Assembly (NCBI RefSeq): GCF_963576675.1
Contig: NC_088915.1
Location: 89,909,501-89,973,500, forward strand
Direction of reading: 5' to 3'
DNA: 64,000 bases
From: Euphorbia lathyris
Lineage: Eukaryota > Streptophyta > Magnoliopsida > Malpighiales > Euphorbiaceae
Positions 1 to 12,047 of this stretch are shown here, piece by piece. The notes below the pieces were generated by a model that worked only from the letters and a program-made list of their open reading frames with translations, did not search any database and was not told the origin of the DNA. Numbering within the stretch: the first letter of the stretch is position 1; each line of letters begins with the position of its first letter. Position numbers and translations under genes: made by a program.

Positions 1-589
1 TTCTATAAATGTTTTGTATCAAAATTGATTTGCTAACTTTCTAAGTGATACATAATTTTCAAATTGAGTTAAATTAATCTCGACTGTCAACTTTAAAGAC
101 AATTTTGACTTTTAATTCGTAAAAATTTATTCTTTTCACGAAATTGGCCATCCAAATTGTAAATCGATTTAATTAAGTTAAAAATCAAACAACTTGTAGA
201 TTTTCCTTTTTTTTTTTTTTGATAAGACTTGTAGATTTTCCTTAAAAACCAAATTAATATCTAAAGATGATTTTGATAAAAAAAAAGAAATTACATGTCA
301 AATTAATATTTTTTTTTGTAACATTAAGCAATTACATGTCAAATTAATTGAATAAAAAAAGAAATTTTTTTTGATATGCATTTGAAATTATATTTTTTAC
401 AGTTCGAAATAAGATTTTTACGGTTTTTCTATCCACATTGCACATTAAAAACTGTTTCGGACTATTAAAAATAAAAATTTTGAACGCATGTCAAATGAAT
501 AACACTTCGTAAATTGAATTTTACGCTGAAGATGAATTTATGGTACATAAAAATAATTTGAAATTAAAAAGAAGGCAAAAAAAAAAAAA
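1..589. repeat. Fragment of dispersed block R
   Basis: No gene seen. Bases 1-240 closely match 23050-23290 (both contain the run cataattttcaaattgagtt), and 340-560 matches 4230-4400 and 50080-50240. The window therefore opens inside a copy of a repeat block that recurs around 1880-6500, 22900-26400 and 47450-50600. Nothing coding is visible. Confidence 0.55.
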
Positions 590-905
590 TTAAGCCTCTG
601 AATTTTACATGTTTTAAGGATCAAGCCACAGATCAATTAATTTTCCATATTGAGCACTTGATTATTGATTATGTTATGGATCAGACCCTTATTTAACTTT
701 TCCGTCCACTTTGGACGAAACTCTTAGTCAATAAACTCTTCTAGTTTCTTCTTACTTTTTAATTTTTTTTACCTCTCTTAATTAAGAAACTTTTATTTTT
801 ATTTGTCAATATCAATAGTCCGAATCGCCTAATGTAGAAAAATATTTGATCAAATCCTTAAAACAAGTAAAATTCATGAACTTAAAATTCATGGGCTTAA
901 TTATC
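590..905. repeat. Foldback MITE, degenerate
   Basis: The left arm (about 592-700) and right arm (about 850-900) are imperfect inverted repeats containing acatgttttaaggatcaag. The same family occurs at 7165-7615, where the arms are longer. No target duplication was identified. Confidence 0.45.
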
Positions 906-996
906 TTTTTGAACATAATAGTAGCATTGTTTTTTTACATAAACACACAAGATTAAAAAAAAAAATCATATATTTATATACCATGAGCTAGCACTT

Positions 997-1563
997 TAAG
1001 TATTTTCTCTCTCTAATCATTTTGTCAACTCATCAATTCTAAATTCTTCGTTAATTCCTACAATCAACAATCTCAATGCAACGCCACAAATTCTCCATTA
1101 ATCTTAGTCTGTTTCCTTATTGAAAACAAATTAAAAAATAGATAATTTGTTCTGATCTCTCTCCAAATCTTAGCATAGAATAATTTGAACGCTAAACTTA
1201 GGTTTCAATTAAAAAAGCTAAAATTACCCCATCAAATATTACGCTTTTACATGTCACATGTCACAACTCACTCCCTTGCCCTAAAAATTTGGAATCGATC
1301 AGATGGTTTTACATCTATCTGTTTACTTGCGACGTCGGGTCCTAAATTTAATCGAAATCTAAATTTAGCCCTCAAATTCTTCAATGTTGAAATGTGGAGA
1401 GCAAGGCAAAAACAAATTATCTATTCTATAATTTGTTTTGAATAAGAAAACCGATCAAGATTGATGGTGAATTTGTGAATTTGAATTGAGGTTGATGAAA
1501 GGAATAAAAAGAATTTAGAATAAATGAGTTAATAAAATGATTTGAGAGAGAAGATGATTGAAA
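997..1563. repeat. Inverted repeat, about 150-bp arms
   Basis: Bases about 997-1155 and 1415-1563 are reverse complements at moderate identity; both carry attctaaattctt, and the arms end at the shared agataatttgtt. The spacer contains a short open frame (1185-1445) that I do not regard as a gene. Probably an old foldback element. Confidence 0.55.
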
Positions 1564-1879
1564 AAAATATACAAAAGAGAGTAAATAATGATGAAAATAT
1601 ATGGTTAGTGTGTCCAAAAGTTAAAAGTCACTAATGTGACATGTTAGACTCACGCTGATTGGTCATAATCCCCGATTGTACATTATAAAACAAAAATTGT
1701 ACACCAAAATAGAAAACAACTAAAGATTGCACACATATTTAATTCACTCCTAAATTGATCATATGAGACAAGTTCAATACTCAATGGCTAAATTGATTAT
1801 TAATACGTTAAAACTTAAAATTTAATCTTTCTAATCTCAAAACTAATTAATTCACTAAAATGTTTCCCTTAGATCATAA
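1564..1879. other. Non-coding, nothing recognised
   Basis: AT-rich sequence without a gene, RNA or clear repeat boundary. Confidence 0.5.
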
Positions 1880-3440
1880 AAATTCGTAAAAACTTAATTC
1901 GCAATTTTGACTCTTAATTCGTAAAAATTTACTCTTTTCACTAAATTGGCAATTCAAACTGAACCGAATCAAACCAAACTGTAATTCGACTCAGTTATGT
2001 TAAAAATCAACCAATTTATAGATTTTTAAAATTTTTAAATTTTTTATATTAGCTTTGATGGATGGGTAAGACCCAAATCCTAAACCTAAAAGCTGAATTT
2101 AATTAACCAACCAAGGATGGAGATAAAAGTTTTCCCCATTTAGAATATAGAATTCTAAGACAGAAATAGAATATCTCCGATTGATCGGGAGCAAAGATGG
2201 AAAATGTAATTTCCGCCCCCATCTCATACACATCATTAACACATATCAAATAATTATTAATCATATAATAAACATATACAATTTTAGACTAATTTGATTC
2301 TAAATAGCAAATTATTATCCCAACATGATTTTGACTAAATTGATCCGGCACAACTTTAATTGAATAAATTGATCATTATGATCATAATTCGTTAAAACCT
2401 AAAATTTAGTCATTCTAATAAAATCGGCAATCCAAAACATCATATGTATACATATTGTTCTGAATTATATTATGTGTTCTGAATATAATATTCTAAATAT
2501 ATTCTGAAAATTCTCAAAACAAAATCCTAAGCCTTAATTCACTAGAAATATTCCCCAATCATGGTCAAAACCATATTAGAAGCCTTAATTTACTAAAATA
2601 TGGCAATCCAAACCGTCAAATGTATACATATGTTCTAAATATAATCTGATTTTGGATTCTGAAAAATCTTAGAAAATTCCTGAATCATGGTCAAAACTAT
2701 CAGAAGCCTTAATTCACTAAAATGTTTCCCTATGATCATCTACAATCATGACTAAAAAAGGGAAACAGATTAGTGAATCAATATTGATTTCCACTGGATC
2801 AAAAAAAATCCTATAATAAATTACTTTTAAAAATTGAAAAAACAGCAATAAATTGTAGTCACCAATTAAGACGCAGACTACCGGAAGAACAACGACTGGA
2901 AGATGATCGACAAAGACTTAATTTAAAAGAAGAGAAGGATCCTACAAAATACCTAATTAAATTTCTAGTCCGTTTTCTCTTCTCAGCCTTCTTGTTATCA
3001 TCATCATAAACTACAATAAAACCAGAACAAAAAAAAAGAATACAAGAAGATCAGTATGCAGATATGTCGACCAGATCCGAAATAGATCTGAAACAACAAC
3101 CGACCTCCGAATCGATATAGCTACAGCCACTTTAGTAACAAGATGAAGGCAATTAAGTTTAATACCTTCTCTTGGTACATATAGCTATCGAAATCAAAAC
3201 CATAAATATGGTCTTTGCGGCTGAAAAGAAAAAAATCGGACCACCATATGCTGCGGTAGAGACCTCTAAATCGCTTATCCTATAAAATGAGACACGACTC
3301 TCTTTGTTCACCCTAATGGCTGCCTTATATAGGTCTTACTAAACTTGGACTTTATTTGGGAGATCTAAGCCCATTTTGTAGAGCGTAGCGTTGATGTTTT
3401 TGTTTTTTTTGTTTTTTTGTTTTTCTAACATTATTATCAC
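1880..3440. repeat. Block R copy 1, promoter-like at one end
   Basis: Non-coding block recurring at 22940-24345 and, rearranged, at 47450-49520. Shared landmarks are the stretch containing atgatcatctacaatcatga (2730-2755, 23955-23980, 49060-49085) and, near the right end, ccctaatggctgcctt (3310-3326, 24245-24260). Read on the minus strand, the right end resembles a housekeeping promoter: a TGGGCT motif near 3370, a TATATAAGG box at about 3323-3334 and ATTAGGGT just downstream. No coding sequence follows in any copy, so this may be a dispersed non-autonomous element or a multiplied gene 5-prime region. Confidence 0.5.
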
Positions 3441-3640
3441 CAAACTTCAATCAACGTTTCAAAATGATCTTTGGTAAATTCAAAATAAATAAATTTAAGA
3501 ATTAAAAATATTTTAAGTAACTTTAATTTATTTAAAAGTAACCATACTGTGAAGTTTAGTAGTTTAGTAGTTATACTGTGAAAATAACTAAAATTCTGTA
3601 TCCTTGAATGTAATTTGTCCGTGAATTAATGTATTAAAAA
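3441..3640. other. AT-rich spacer
   Basis: No gene or defined repeat seen. Confidence 0.5.
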
Positions 3641-4180
3641 AGGCAAAAAAAAAAATAGTTAAAGTGTAAAAATATCTCTAACATCTTGGATTAAAAACAA
3701 TTTTACCTCTAACGTTTAAAATGGTGCAATTTTACATATAACATTGGAATCCAAGAGCAGTTTTACCTTTAATGTTGATAAATTTGGTTAATTTGAGAAA
3801 TAATTCATCAAACTGTCTTCTCGATCATGAATCTTGTCATCTACATTTTACATTTCCTTCATTTTATTAGTAACAAATCACAAACATATGTTGGAATGTG
3901 AAAATAAATAAATAAAATAAAAAAGAATATATTGTCTTTTGTTCGAATTGGACAAAAAATTCAAAAAATTCACCGAATTTATAAATATTAATCTTCAATT
4001 CTATCATTAAATTATAAAAAACATGAAATCTTTTTCTAGAACGAATTGATATGCAATTGGTGCAGAATAATGAACAAAAATATATGTGTTTTATAATAGT
4101 ATCTGAAATTGACCCAAATTATCAATATTAGAGGTAAAATTGATCTTGACTACCAATATTAGGGGTAAAATTGCTCCTGA
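3641..4180. mobile_element. Degenerate MITE, family M1
   Basis: Contains the family signature of repeated units of the type aacgtt-aggggtaaaattgctc in opposite orientation in the two arms. The left arm lies at about 3655-3800 and the right arm at about 4100-4175. Compare the intact members at 30248-30829 and 30873-31396. The termini are eroded and no target duplication is visible. Confidence 0.6.
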
Positions 4181-4393
4181 TATATGTGTTTTTATTTTTT
4201 AATGTATTAAACTATTGATTTTTTAAGTCATTGTTTGTCAAATTAATTCAGTAAAACAAAACATTTTTTATTTTATGTATGTTTGAAATTATAATTTCTT
4301 ATAACTCGAAAGAATGGTTTTACAGTTTTTCTATAACCAAATTATATATATTAAAAGATGTTTAGGACTATTAAAAATAAAAATTTGAACGTA
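4181..4393. repeat. Block R segment, Helitron target
   Basis: Homologous to 340-500 and 50060-50225. The homology resumes immediately after the Helitron at 6169, so the related copies act as empty sites. Confidence 0.6.
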
Positions 4394-6168
4394 TCTATAC
4401 TATATATAATTACGGAAGTAGAGACAATTTGCAAGAAGAGTTTTAGAGGCTTTTTAGCTTAGTTGGCATCGTAGGAGCAAAGAGAATAAATGAGTTAATG
4501 AGTTCTAATTATCTCTATATAATTAGTACTATATTAATACATTATTTATTTTCAATTAATAGTCCATCAATTAAGTAATAAAATAAAGTAAGAGTTACAA
4601 GAAGATGAAAAAACACAAAGCGAAGGAAATCCAAAAGTCACAAATAAATGAAAAAACACAAAGCGAAGGAAAACCAAAAGTCACAAATAAACCTATATAT
4701 AAAGCATGATAGATAGCATTTTATCATTATATTCATTGGCCACCGAAAATCAAAGTCATAATCAACCTTTATTTTTTATTTATTTATGTATTAGTTTTGT
4801 TCTTAATCATATAACTTTTTTTTTATAATTTTGTTCTGATTTCATTAAGAGATTCAGATTTATTTAGGTACGATTTCCATTGATAAACTGTATTAATAGC
4901 ATTTTCTTCAAGAATTGTCAGAATTTAGACTTTGATATCTCCAATTGAACAAATCTGATGGAAATAAAAGAGGTATGGACAACTGAAATCGGGAAAAGCA
5001 AAAGAGTAAAAAATTACAGAAAATCGTTATGTTTCCCAAGGTAATTATTCGATTTTTTTATATGTAATAATTAATTTGTTCTCAATTCATGTTCCAATTC
5101 AAGAAATCTGATGGAAATAAAAGAGGCATGGACAGCTGAAATCAGGAAAAGCAAAAGAGTAAAAAATTATAGAAAATCATTATGTTTTCCAATGTAATTA
5201 TTCGATTTTTTTTATATGTAATAATTAGTTTGTTCTCAATTCATGTTTTGTCATGATTAAGTATCTTTCTCATTTTTAGTGACGGATTCTATATCTATAT
5301 CTATATTTTATATATAATAGTGGAGTCAGAGAGAAATTGATGAGGAGAGTTTTAGAGACATTTTTTTATTAGTTACCAAAATAGTAACAAAAGAAAATTA
5401 TAAATATCTAATCTAATTTATATTTAATAGATATAATAAAATAACTTACAAAATATCAAAACGGAAAAAAATTATATGATGACAACATATATGTAAGGAT
5501 CCGTTCAAATTCCATTCATTTAACTTTAATAAATAACATTAAAACCAATATAACTGAAAAAAATTATATTTAAATTTAATAGATATAATAAATTAAGTTA
5601 CAAAATATCCCAACGAATACAAATTATATAACAATAAAAAAAAATATAAGGATCCATTCAAATTACATTCATTTTACTTTAATAAATAGCGTTAAAATAA
5701 TATAACTAAAATTTTTATAACACATAATAATTAACACAATATTTAAACCTCCAAACTACTATATAAACTAAATAAAATTTAAAAAGAAAGACGTACTTAT
5801 TTCAAATTCATGGATTTATCAAAGGATTTAGAAAGCACGTGAAAATAAATTTGAGGAGAGCTAGAATTTGATTGAAAAAATATCACTACAAAGTGTAGTA
5901 AATATTTTAAAATTACAAGATTATATAAAAAAAATATTATACAAGAACGGAAATGAATGATCCTTGCAAACATGTCAACATGGTATTATCAAGCAATTAT
6001 AAACGGTTGTTAGTTAATTTATTTACAATTTTTAAATTTAAATTATTTTAAATCAAAATATTAATATCACTATATATATATAAATGATACAAAATTTTAA
6101 AAATATTAAAATGTTAAATTTATGTACAAAACATTTATCACCCGCGCAACGCGCGGGCACAATACTAG
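4394..6168 (+). mobile_element. Non-autonomous Helitron
   Basis: Starts with TC (4394) after host A and ends with CTAG (6165-6168) before host T. A strong hairpin CCCGCGC-AAC-GCGCGGG (6141-6157) sits seven bases before the CTAG, the standard Helitron 3-prime signature. Paralogous unoccupied sites near 487 and 50220 join exactly at this A/T dinucleotide, which confirms both borders. Inside are a 153-bp tandem duplication (4951-5103 and 5104-5246) and a 44-bp duplication (4605-4690). A second possible 5-prime terminus lies at 5300. There is no Rep/helicase coding, so it would move in trans. Confidence 0.85.
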
Positions 6169-6560
6169 TGTAAATAATACTATGTTAACCAAATCTTATG
6201 TTCGAAAGTGACTTTAATGGTCATCAAGGGTTTAATATGAATAAAAAAAACGATTAGGAGTTTAATATGTTGAAATAAAATTTAAAGAGTTTAATGTATA
6301 AAAAATGAAAGATTAAGAGCCTTAAAATACTTTTTTTCGAATAAAAAATGCCTTCTCAAATTGACAGACAATATCATTTTAATCCAAATCAAAATTTATG
6401 CATCTTAAAATGCTTTTTTTCAGATCAATGATTCATGAAAGATTAAGGACATGAACATTTGGACTTTTTTTTTTTTTTTTTTGCCTTTTTATAGTTTTGA
6501 TCAAAACTAAAAATTCTCTCTCCAAAATCACAAATCTGAACAACAATAATTAAAATTGTG
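6169..6560. repeat. Block R continuation
   Basis: Homologous to 50225-50440 (both contain gaaagattaag- or aaagattaagggcctta-like runs). No gene. Confidence 0.45.
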
Positions 6561-7164
6561 AAAATAATTGATGAGTGATAACCCAAGAACCCCGGAAATG
6601 GATGACTACGAGTCAGAAACATTAAGATTTACGTTTCTTTATCAAAAAAATAAAAAAAAAAATAATGCATATTTCTTGTGACGATTTTGCATTTATTTGT
6701 CACAAAAAACGATTTTTCATAAAAAAAATTTCTGTCTATGCGGATTTTGCATATTTCTTGTGACGATTTTGCATTTATTTGTCACAAATTAAACATGAGC
6801 TTTGTTGGGAGATCTCAGCCCATTTTATACGCGTACAGTGAATGTTTTACCTGGTCTGTTTGTCAAATATTGTTAACTTTAGAATTTAGTGATACTTAAA
6901 CTTTATTTGGCTTATTTCAAAAAAAAAACTTTATTTGGCTAAATTGAATCTATCTACAAATTTCAAGGGCCAATTTGAACTTTAATCCGATAATCGAACC
7001 GAAATTTTAGTTTAGTTTAGTTATTTTAATATTTTGGTTCGGTTCAGTTTTAGTTTTAATTTAGTTTGATAATCGGTTGTTGATTCAGTTACTGGAAAGA
7101 AAAAAATCGATATACCGATAACCGACCGAGCTTCATATATAAATATAAAAAATTTAACCGACCG
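6561..7164. repeat. Short direct repeats, otherwise non-coding
   Basis: The run gcatatttcttgtgacgatt occurs at 6667 and 6748, an 81-bp spaced direct repeat. About 6970-7130 is a T/G-biased stretch of ttcggttcag-like repeats also seen near 20250-20390 and 53040-53150. No gene. Confidence 0.5.
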
Positions 7165-7615
7165 AGTTTTAAGGATCAAGCCTCTAATCAATTATTTTTC
7201 TACATTGAGCCTTTGATCATTGATTTTGTTATGGATTTGGCCCTTATTTAACTTTTCCATCGAGTTTAGGCGGCACACATCGTTAGGGCGATTCAACTTA
7301 TTAACGTGGACAAATAAAACTAAAAGTTTATTGACTAGGATGGATAAAGAGTAAAAAGTAACAAAAAATTACAGAAATAAATTTCCAGTATGTTCTTCCA
7401 AACTCGATCTTCTTCTCTCCGATTTTATAATTTTCAATATTAGAATCGTCAAATCGATCTTCTGCTCTCCCAAAATCGACGGAAAAGTTAAATAAATGTC
7501 AAATCCATAGCAAAATCAATGATCAATGGTTTAATGTGGAAAAATAATTGATCACAGACTTAATCCTTAAAACATGTAAAGTTCAGGAGCTTAAATGTGC
7601 TTTTTGCCAAAAATA
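7165..7615. repeat. Foldback MITE
   Basis: The left arm (7165-7270) and right arm (7490-7615) are inverted repeats; both contain cattgattttg/caaaatcaatg and the family run acatgttttaaggat. Same family as 590-905. No coding. Confidence 0.55.
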
Positions 7616-8341
7616 TACTTTTGTCTTGATAAGATAAATAACTTATCAAATATAATTTTATCTTTACATGTAAAATTTTTGGCTTACTAGCCATTAATTT
7701 CTTTAATTGTAATTTTTGTACTGGTGTATTATTTGAAAACCAATGAAACAAAAATATACAAGAAATGTATAAGTTTTCAATTTTTTGATCGGTAACCGAA
7801 TCGAAATTTTTTAGTTTGGTAATATTCAGTTACCAAAATTATTTATTTCGGTTCAATTATGAAAATATGACATATTTCAATTAGGTTAATCGACCGTTTA
7901 CTTCAGTTAGTAACCGAATCAAACCAATGATTATCCCTATTTATATAGAGTTAATGAATTAAGGGGGCAAAAAAAAAAAAAAAATAGAAGCAAAAAGAAT
8001 CCTGATATCCCTAACTTTTTTGGTGTATTAAGCTATTGATTTTTTATTTAGGCACATTAGTATAAAATGTGCAACTTCAAACCATATTGAGTTACTAGAA
8101 TAGCGGAGGTTGGTGCGAGGATAGAACATAAATTTCACATAAAAAAAACTGATTTTTATCAATTAAGTTTGAAACTATACCAACTGATAAACGTTAGGTT
8201 AAAATTGCACTACTTTGTGCGTCGACACTAATTATTCTCCTAATAACCATATGGATAAATTTGTACATAAAAAATAGAATATATATGTGAAGGGTCCAAA
8301 CTTATCATCTGGTCGAATCTCTAAAAGGTGACGAACATTCC
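7616..8341. other. Non-coding, nothing recognised
   Basis: AT-rich; short frames only. No repeat boundaries could be defined. Confidence 0.5.
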
Positions 8342-8455
8342 TTCACATTTTGGGTGTTATTATACCCAGCCTCAAATTTCCACCACTAGCCCCGTGAAAG
8401 GACAAAAATGCTCTTTCAGAGATTGGGGATGGAAAAATGCTATTTTTTTTGCCTT

Positions 8456-8730
8456 ACCGACACGTGGGCGTGTGGCTATCACGCCCCACCGTGTGGTTGG
8501 GTGTGATAGCCACACGCCTTACCTTGTGGTCGGGCGTCTGGCTATCACGTCCCACTGTGTGGTCGGATGTGATAGCCACACGCCTCACTTTGTGGTCGGA
8601 CGTCTGGCTGTCACGCCCGACCACACGGTGAGACGTGTGGCTAACACGCCCCACCGTGCGGTCGGGCGTGATAGCCACACGCTCGACCGCACGGTGGGGC
8701 GTGTTAGCCACACGTCCGCGTGTCGGGAAG
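8456..8730. repeat. 66-bp GC-rich palindromic array
   Basis: Units begin with the motif GGCTATCAC at 8474, 8540 and 8606 (variants included), a 66-bp period. Each unit consists of two 33-bp half-units in opposite orientation (GTGTGGCTATCACGCC and its complement). Because 66 is a multiple of three, long open frames run on both strands (8328-8768 plus; 8454-8756 minus). I regard these frames as by-products of the repeat, not genes. Confidence 0.8.
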
Positions 8731-9035
8731 GCAAAAAAAATAGGCATGTTATTCAATTAAACCCGTAAATACCTGTAAACACTACACAATTTTAATTAAA
8801 ACATGTAAGTACCATACAATTTTAATTAAAACTCGTAACAATAATATAAGTTAATGAATAAATATTATCAATTACAACATTAAAATTTAGTTAAACTCAA
8901 ATTAAACAAAATGAAATTTACAACGACTAAACTTAACTAAAATTTACAACATAAAAATTTAGTTAAACTAAATTAAACAATTTAAAAATAATAAAAATTA
9001 AATTAAATTAAACTAAATTAAAAAAATAAATAAAT

Positions 9036-9245
9036 AATTGCCCATACGCCACACGGGCGTATGGGAATCACACCCTCACCATTGTGAGGGCGTGAGGATA
9101 TCACACCACACCACAGGTGATGGCGTGTGAATATCACGTCGTCGCATGTGGTGAGGCATGAGGCTATCACGCCGTCACATGTGGTGCGGCGTGATGTTCA
9201 TACGCCGCACCAGAGGTGACGGCGTGATCTCCACACGCTCCATGT
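9036..9245. repeat. Second GC-rich palindromic block
   Basis: Units of the type GGCGTGATnnnCACACG alternate in orientation. It is related in style to 8456-8730 but more diverged, and lies in the same Mutator-like element. Confidence 0.65.
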
Positions 9246-9522
9246 CCCGATTCTGATTTCGAATAACAGCAAAATACGATGTAAAAAAACGTCCAAAAAA
9301 CATCAAAATCAAACGGAAATACGTATCAATGGTCCCTTTCCTTTGCCGCCTTTCCGCTGATCCATGTTTTCGTTTATAAATTAGTCCGGATTAGATTAAA
9401 GAGAGTTTAGTTTAGGTTGTTTGAAAGGATTTGAGAATTCTGATAATTGTCTAAAGGGTATTTTGATCTTTTCACGGAACTAGAGGTGGAAATTCAAGGC
9501 TGTGTATAGCAATTCACATTTT

Positions 9523-9896
9523 TAAATATACTTCTCCGCCAATTTAGGTTAGTATATGAGTCTTTACTGACCATGCGTATATTATTCTTAGCTATATACT
9601 CTTTTTTTTCTGTGAGAAATTCTTAGCTATATAATTTTAATTGTTTTTGAAGTGGAACTCAATAAACAAAATGAGACTTATATATAAAATAAATAAATAA
9701 AAGAACAAAGAAAACTGAAATAAATAACAACATAATAGTAGCATTGCTTTTAAAATACCATATTGAAAGAAAATTTTATATACCATGATCATATTACATA
9801 TTTAATTAAGAAATATAATATATTTAATATGCACACAAAATGTTCACATATCATCTATTTTTATTATTTAATTAATTTAAATTGAATTAAATACTA
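9523..9896. repeat. Dispersed segment B, copy 1
   Basis: Homologous to 26870-27510; shared run cattgaaagaaaattttata near 9760 and 27410. No gene. The following MITE interrupts it. Confidence 0.55.
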
Positions 9897-10367
9897 GGTT
9901 TAAAGTATTATTTGGCCCTTCACTTATCCAAAATTTTATCATTTGGCCCCTGACCTATTATTTGGTTATATTTGGCCCCTGACTTATCCCATTTGGTGAA
10001 ATTTCACCCAATTTGAGTGAATAGTTAACGTAATCGTTATCTCATTGACAAGTAACGATATTTTGATACTTGAACTTGAAAAGTGATATTTCCTAAAAAA
10101 AAAATTGCCACATTATTTGAAAATAATTAATTAGATTAAAAAGGGAAAAAAATAAAAAAAACAAATCCGAAACTAAAATCTATTAAGTTCTAAGTGTCAA
10201 AATATTGTTATTTATCAATAAAATAACGATTCGGTTAAAGTTTGAATATAAATTGGATGAAATTTCACCAATTGAAATAGATCAGAAGTCAAATATGACC
10301 AAATAATAGACCAGGAGCCAAATGATAAAATTTTGGATGGATCAGGAACCAAATAGTGGTTTAAGCC
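9897..10367. mobile_element. Mutator-like MITE, family M3
   Basis: Long inverted arms (9897-10015 and 10250-10367) begin GGTTTAA and end TTAAGCC, with internal units of the type atttggcccctgac. Flanks are TAAATACTA (9888-9896) and AAAATACTA (10368-10376), an 8/9 match to a 9-bp target duplication. Confidence 0.75.
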
Positions 10368-10480
10368 AAAATACTATTACTAAAATGTGTATAAATTATT
10401 TGAACGTGAATTGAAAATATGAGTCTATTATATAGTACAACCTACAATTTCCCTGTTATGTTAATATGGTTCGATGCAGG

Positions 10481-11085
10481 GGCGGAGACGGGGCCCGGAC
10501 CCCTTCGACCGCCGGAAACATGATTATGAGTAGTTTCGGTCTCTTTGTCTTCATAAAATTTAAGGTTGTGGTGATTCCGGCCTCCCTGTTTCCAAGAAAT
10601 TTAGCTCGGGTGCTATATTAGTACCTCAAATTGGTCCAGGTCCCGTTAAGTCCTCTATAAATCCAAAATTTTAATTTTTTTTTGGTCTGTTACACTCTCT
10701 CCAAATCTAAATTTCTAATTTTTTTCGCATGTTAAACCCTCATTAAATCTAAAATTCTATTTTTTTGGCCTGTTAGGCTTTTCTTAAATCTAAATTTCTA
10801 ATTTTTTCACCTATTAGGCTCTTTCTAAATCCGATTTTTTTTATTAGACACCGATCTAGCAAAACAATTTTTTTACACAGCATGTATAAAATTGGTCTCT
10901 CCAACAGGGTAATCCTATATTCGCCAATGGTTCGAAGAGTAACTTGGAATTGAGCATATTATCAAAACTGAATTGAATTGTTAAATAATACATGAAACCG
11001 TGAAAAGAAAAGAAGAATCGTTTGAGAGAAATAAACATAAAAACAAAAAAAGTTGAGTAAAATAATTTAATAGTTCTGTTTATAT
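10481..11085. repeat. hAT-like element relic
   Basis: Opens with caggggcggag, a terminus common in plant hAT elements, and runs through tctaaatccaaaattctaat-type stretches to about 11085. A paralogue lies at 53800-54030 plus 58332-58920, split by a LINE. No transposase or target duplication was found. Confidence 0.4.
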
Positions 11086-11112
11086 ACAACGCCTTACCGT
11101 AATAGGAATATT

Positions 11113-11275
11113 CACATGGACCTTAATGATCAAGTGAATTTGGTTATTCACCGTTAGATGTAGTCTTATTATCTAAGCCGTATGATGCTTCGAATCTCCA
11201 CCTTAAGATTCGAATAAATCTAGATCTAACGATGAATGACCAAATATTGCATGGTCATTAAAGTCCATGTGATCA
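11113..11275. repeat. Short palindromic MITE
   Basis: About 160 bp forming one imperfect hairpin. The left half starts cacatggaccttaatga and the right half ends tcattaaagtccatgtg. No coding potential. Confidence 0.65.
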
Positions 11276-11519
11276 AAATCGCGTAACACATAATCGTATA
11301 AGCGAGAGAAAAGCCTAAAATATCCTTACATAATTTTTATATATAGAGTAGTGAATCTTCGTAGTTATAGTCTTGACAAACTTGGCAATCAAGACAATTT
11401 AATGCTCGAATTTATAAAGCTTGGTCCTTACACTAAGTTTACCAAACTCGGTTACCAAGACTTGATTAATTAAGAGTTAAAGTTAACAGAATTCAATTTT
11501 AGTCGTATGTTTGAAATTA

Positions 11520-12038
11520 GGCTTAATATATCATTTGCCCTCGAACTTGTCCAAAATAATTGATTGGCCCCCTAAACTTTCAAAGTGTCTCGATAGCCCC
11601 CTGAACTTGCATAAAATATTCAGTTAGCCTCCTGAACTTGCGTAAAATGTAATCAATTAATCAATCGGTTGTAAAAAAGTAAGTTAAATGCGGAAGATAT
11701 GTTACACGCATCTTAAAAAAGTAAAACGAGATCGGGATATGCGATTATAATATTAGAGAAGAAAATGTTTTATAGTTAAATAAGTAAGAAATTCTTTTTT
11801 AACATGTTTTAATCTATTTTGTGAAGTATGTAATAACATTCTAAGGCATGTGTAACATATTTTCCACATTTGACTTACTTTTTTACAAGCGAATGATTAA
11901 TTGATTACATTTTATGCAAGTTCAGGGGGCTAACTGAACATTTTATGCAAGTTCAGGGGGCTATCGAGACACTTTGAAAGTTCAGGGGACCAATCAACTA
12001 TTTTGAACAAGTTCAAGGGACAAATGATGTATTAAGCC
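11520..12038. mobile_element. Mutator-like MITE, family M2
   Basis: Inverted arms start GGCTTAATATATCATTTG and end CAAATGATGTATTAAGCC, flanked by a perfect 9-bp target duplication TTGAAATTA (11511-11519 and 12039-12047). Internal units read gttcagggggcta. The right edge lies about 370 bp upstream of the DUF506 start codon. Confidence 0.85.
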
Positions 12039-12047
12039 TTGAAATTA

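Larger units (their letters stand above)
8352..9512. mobile_element. Mutator-like non-autonomous element
   Basis: About 65-bp imperfect terminal inverted repeats: left 8352-8415 and right 9450-9512, sharing the core aaatttccacc-ctag--ccgtgaaa. They are flanked by a perfect 10-bp direct repeat TTCACATTTT (8342-8351 and 9513-9522), close to the 9-bp duplication typical of Mutator elements. The interior is unusual: two GC-rich palindromic arrays separated by an AT-rich stretch (8760-9030). No transposase is encoded. Confidence 0.75.

Noticed and set aside
1185..1445. 86-codon frame
   Set aside because: Lies in the spacer of an inverted repeat; no recognisable domain and no homology evidence.
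8328..8768. Open frame of 146 codons (and 100 codons on the other strand)
   Set aside because: It is the translation of the 66-bp palindromic array; repeated VAITPHRVVG-type peptides come from the repeat period and not from a gene.
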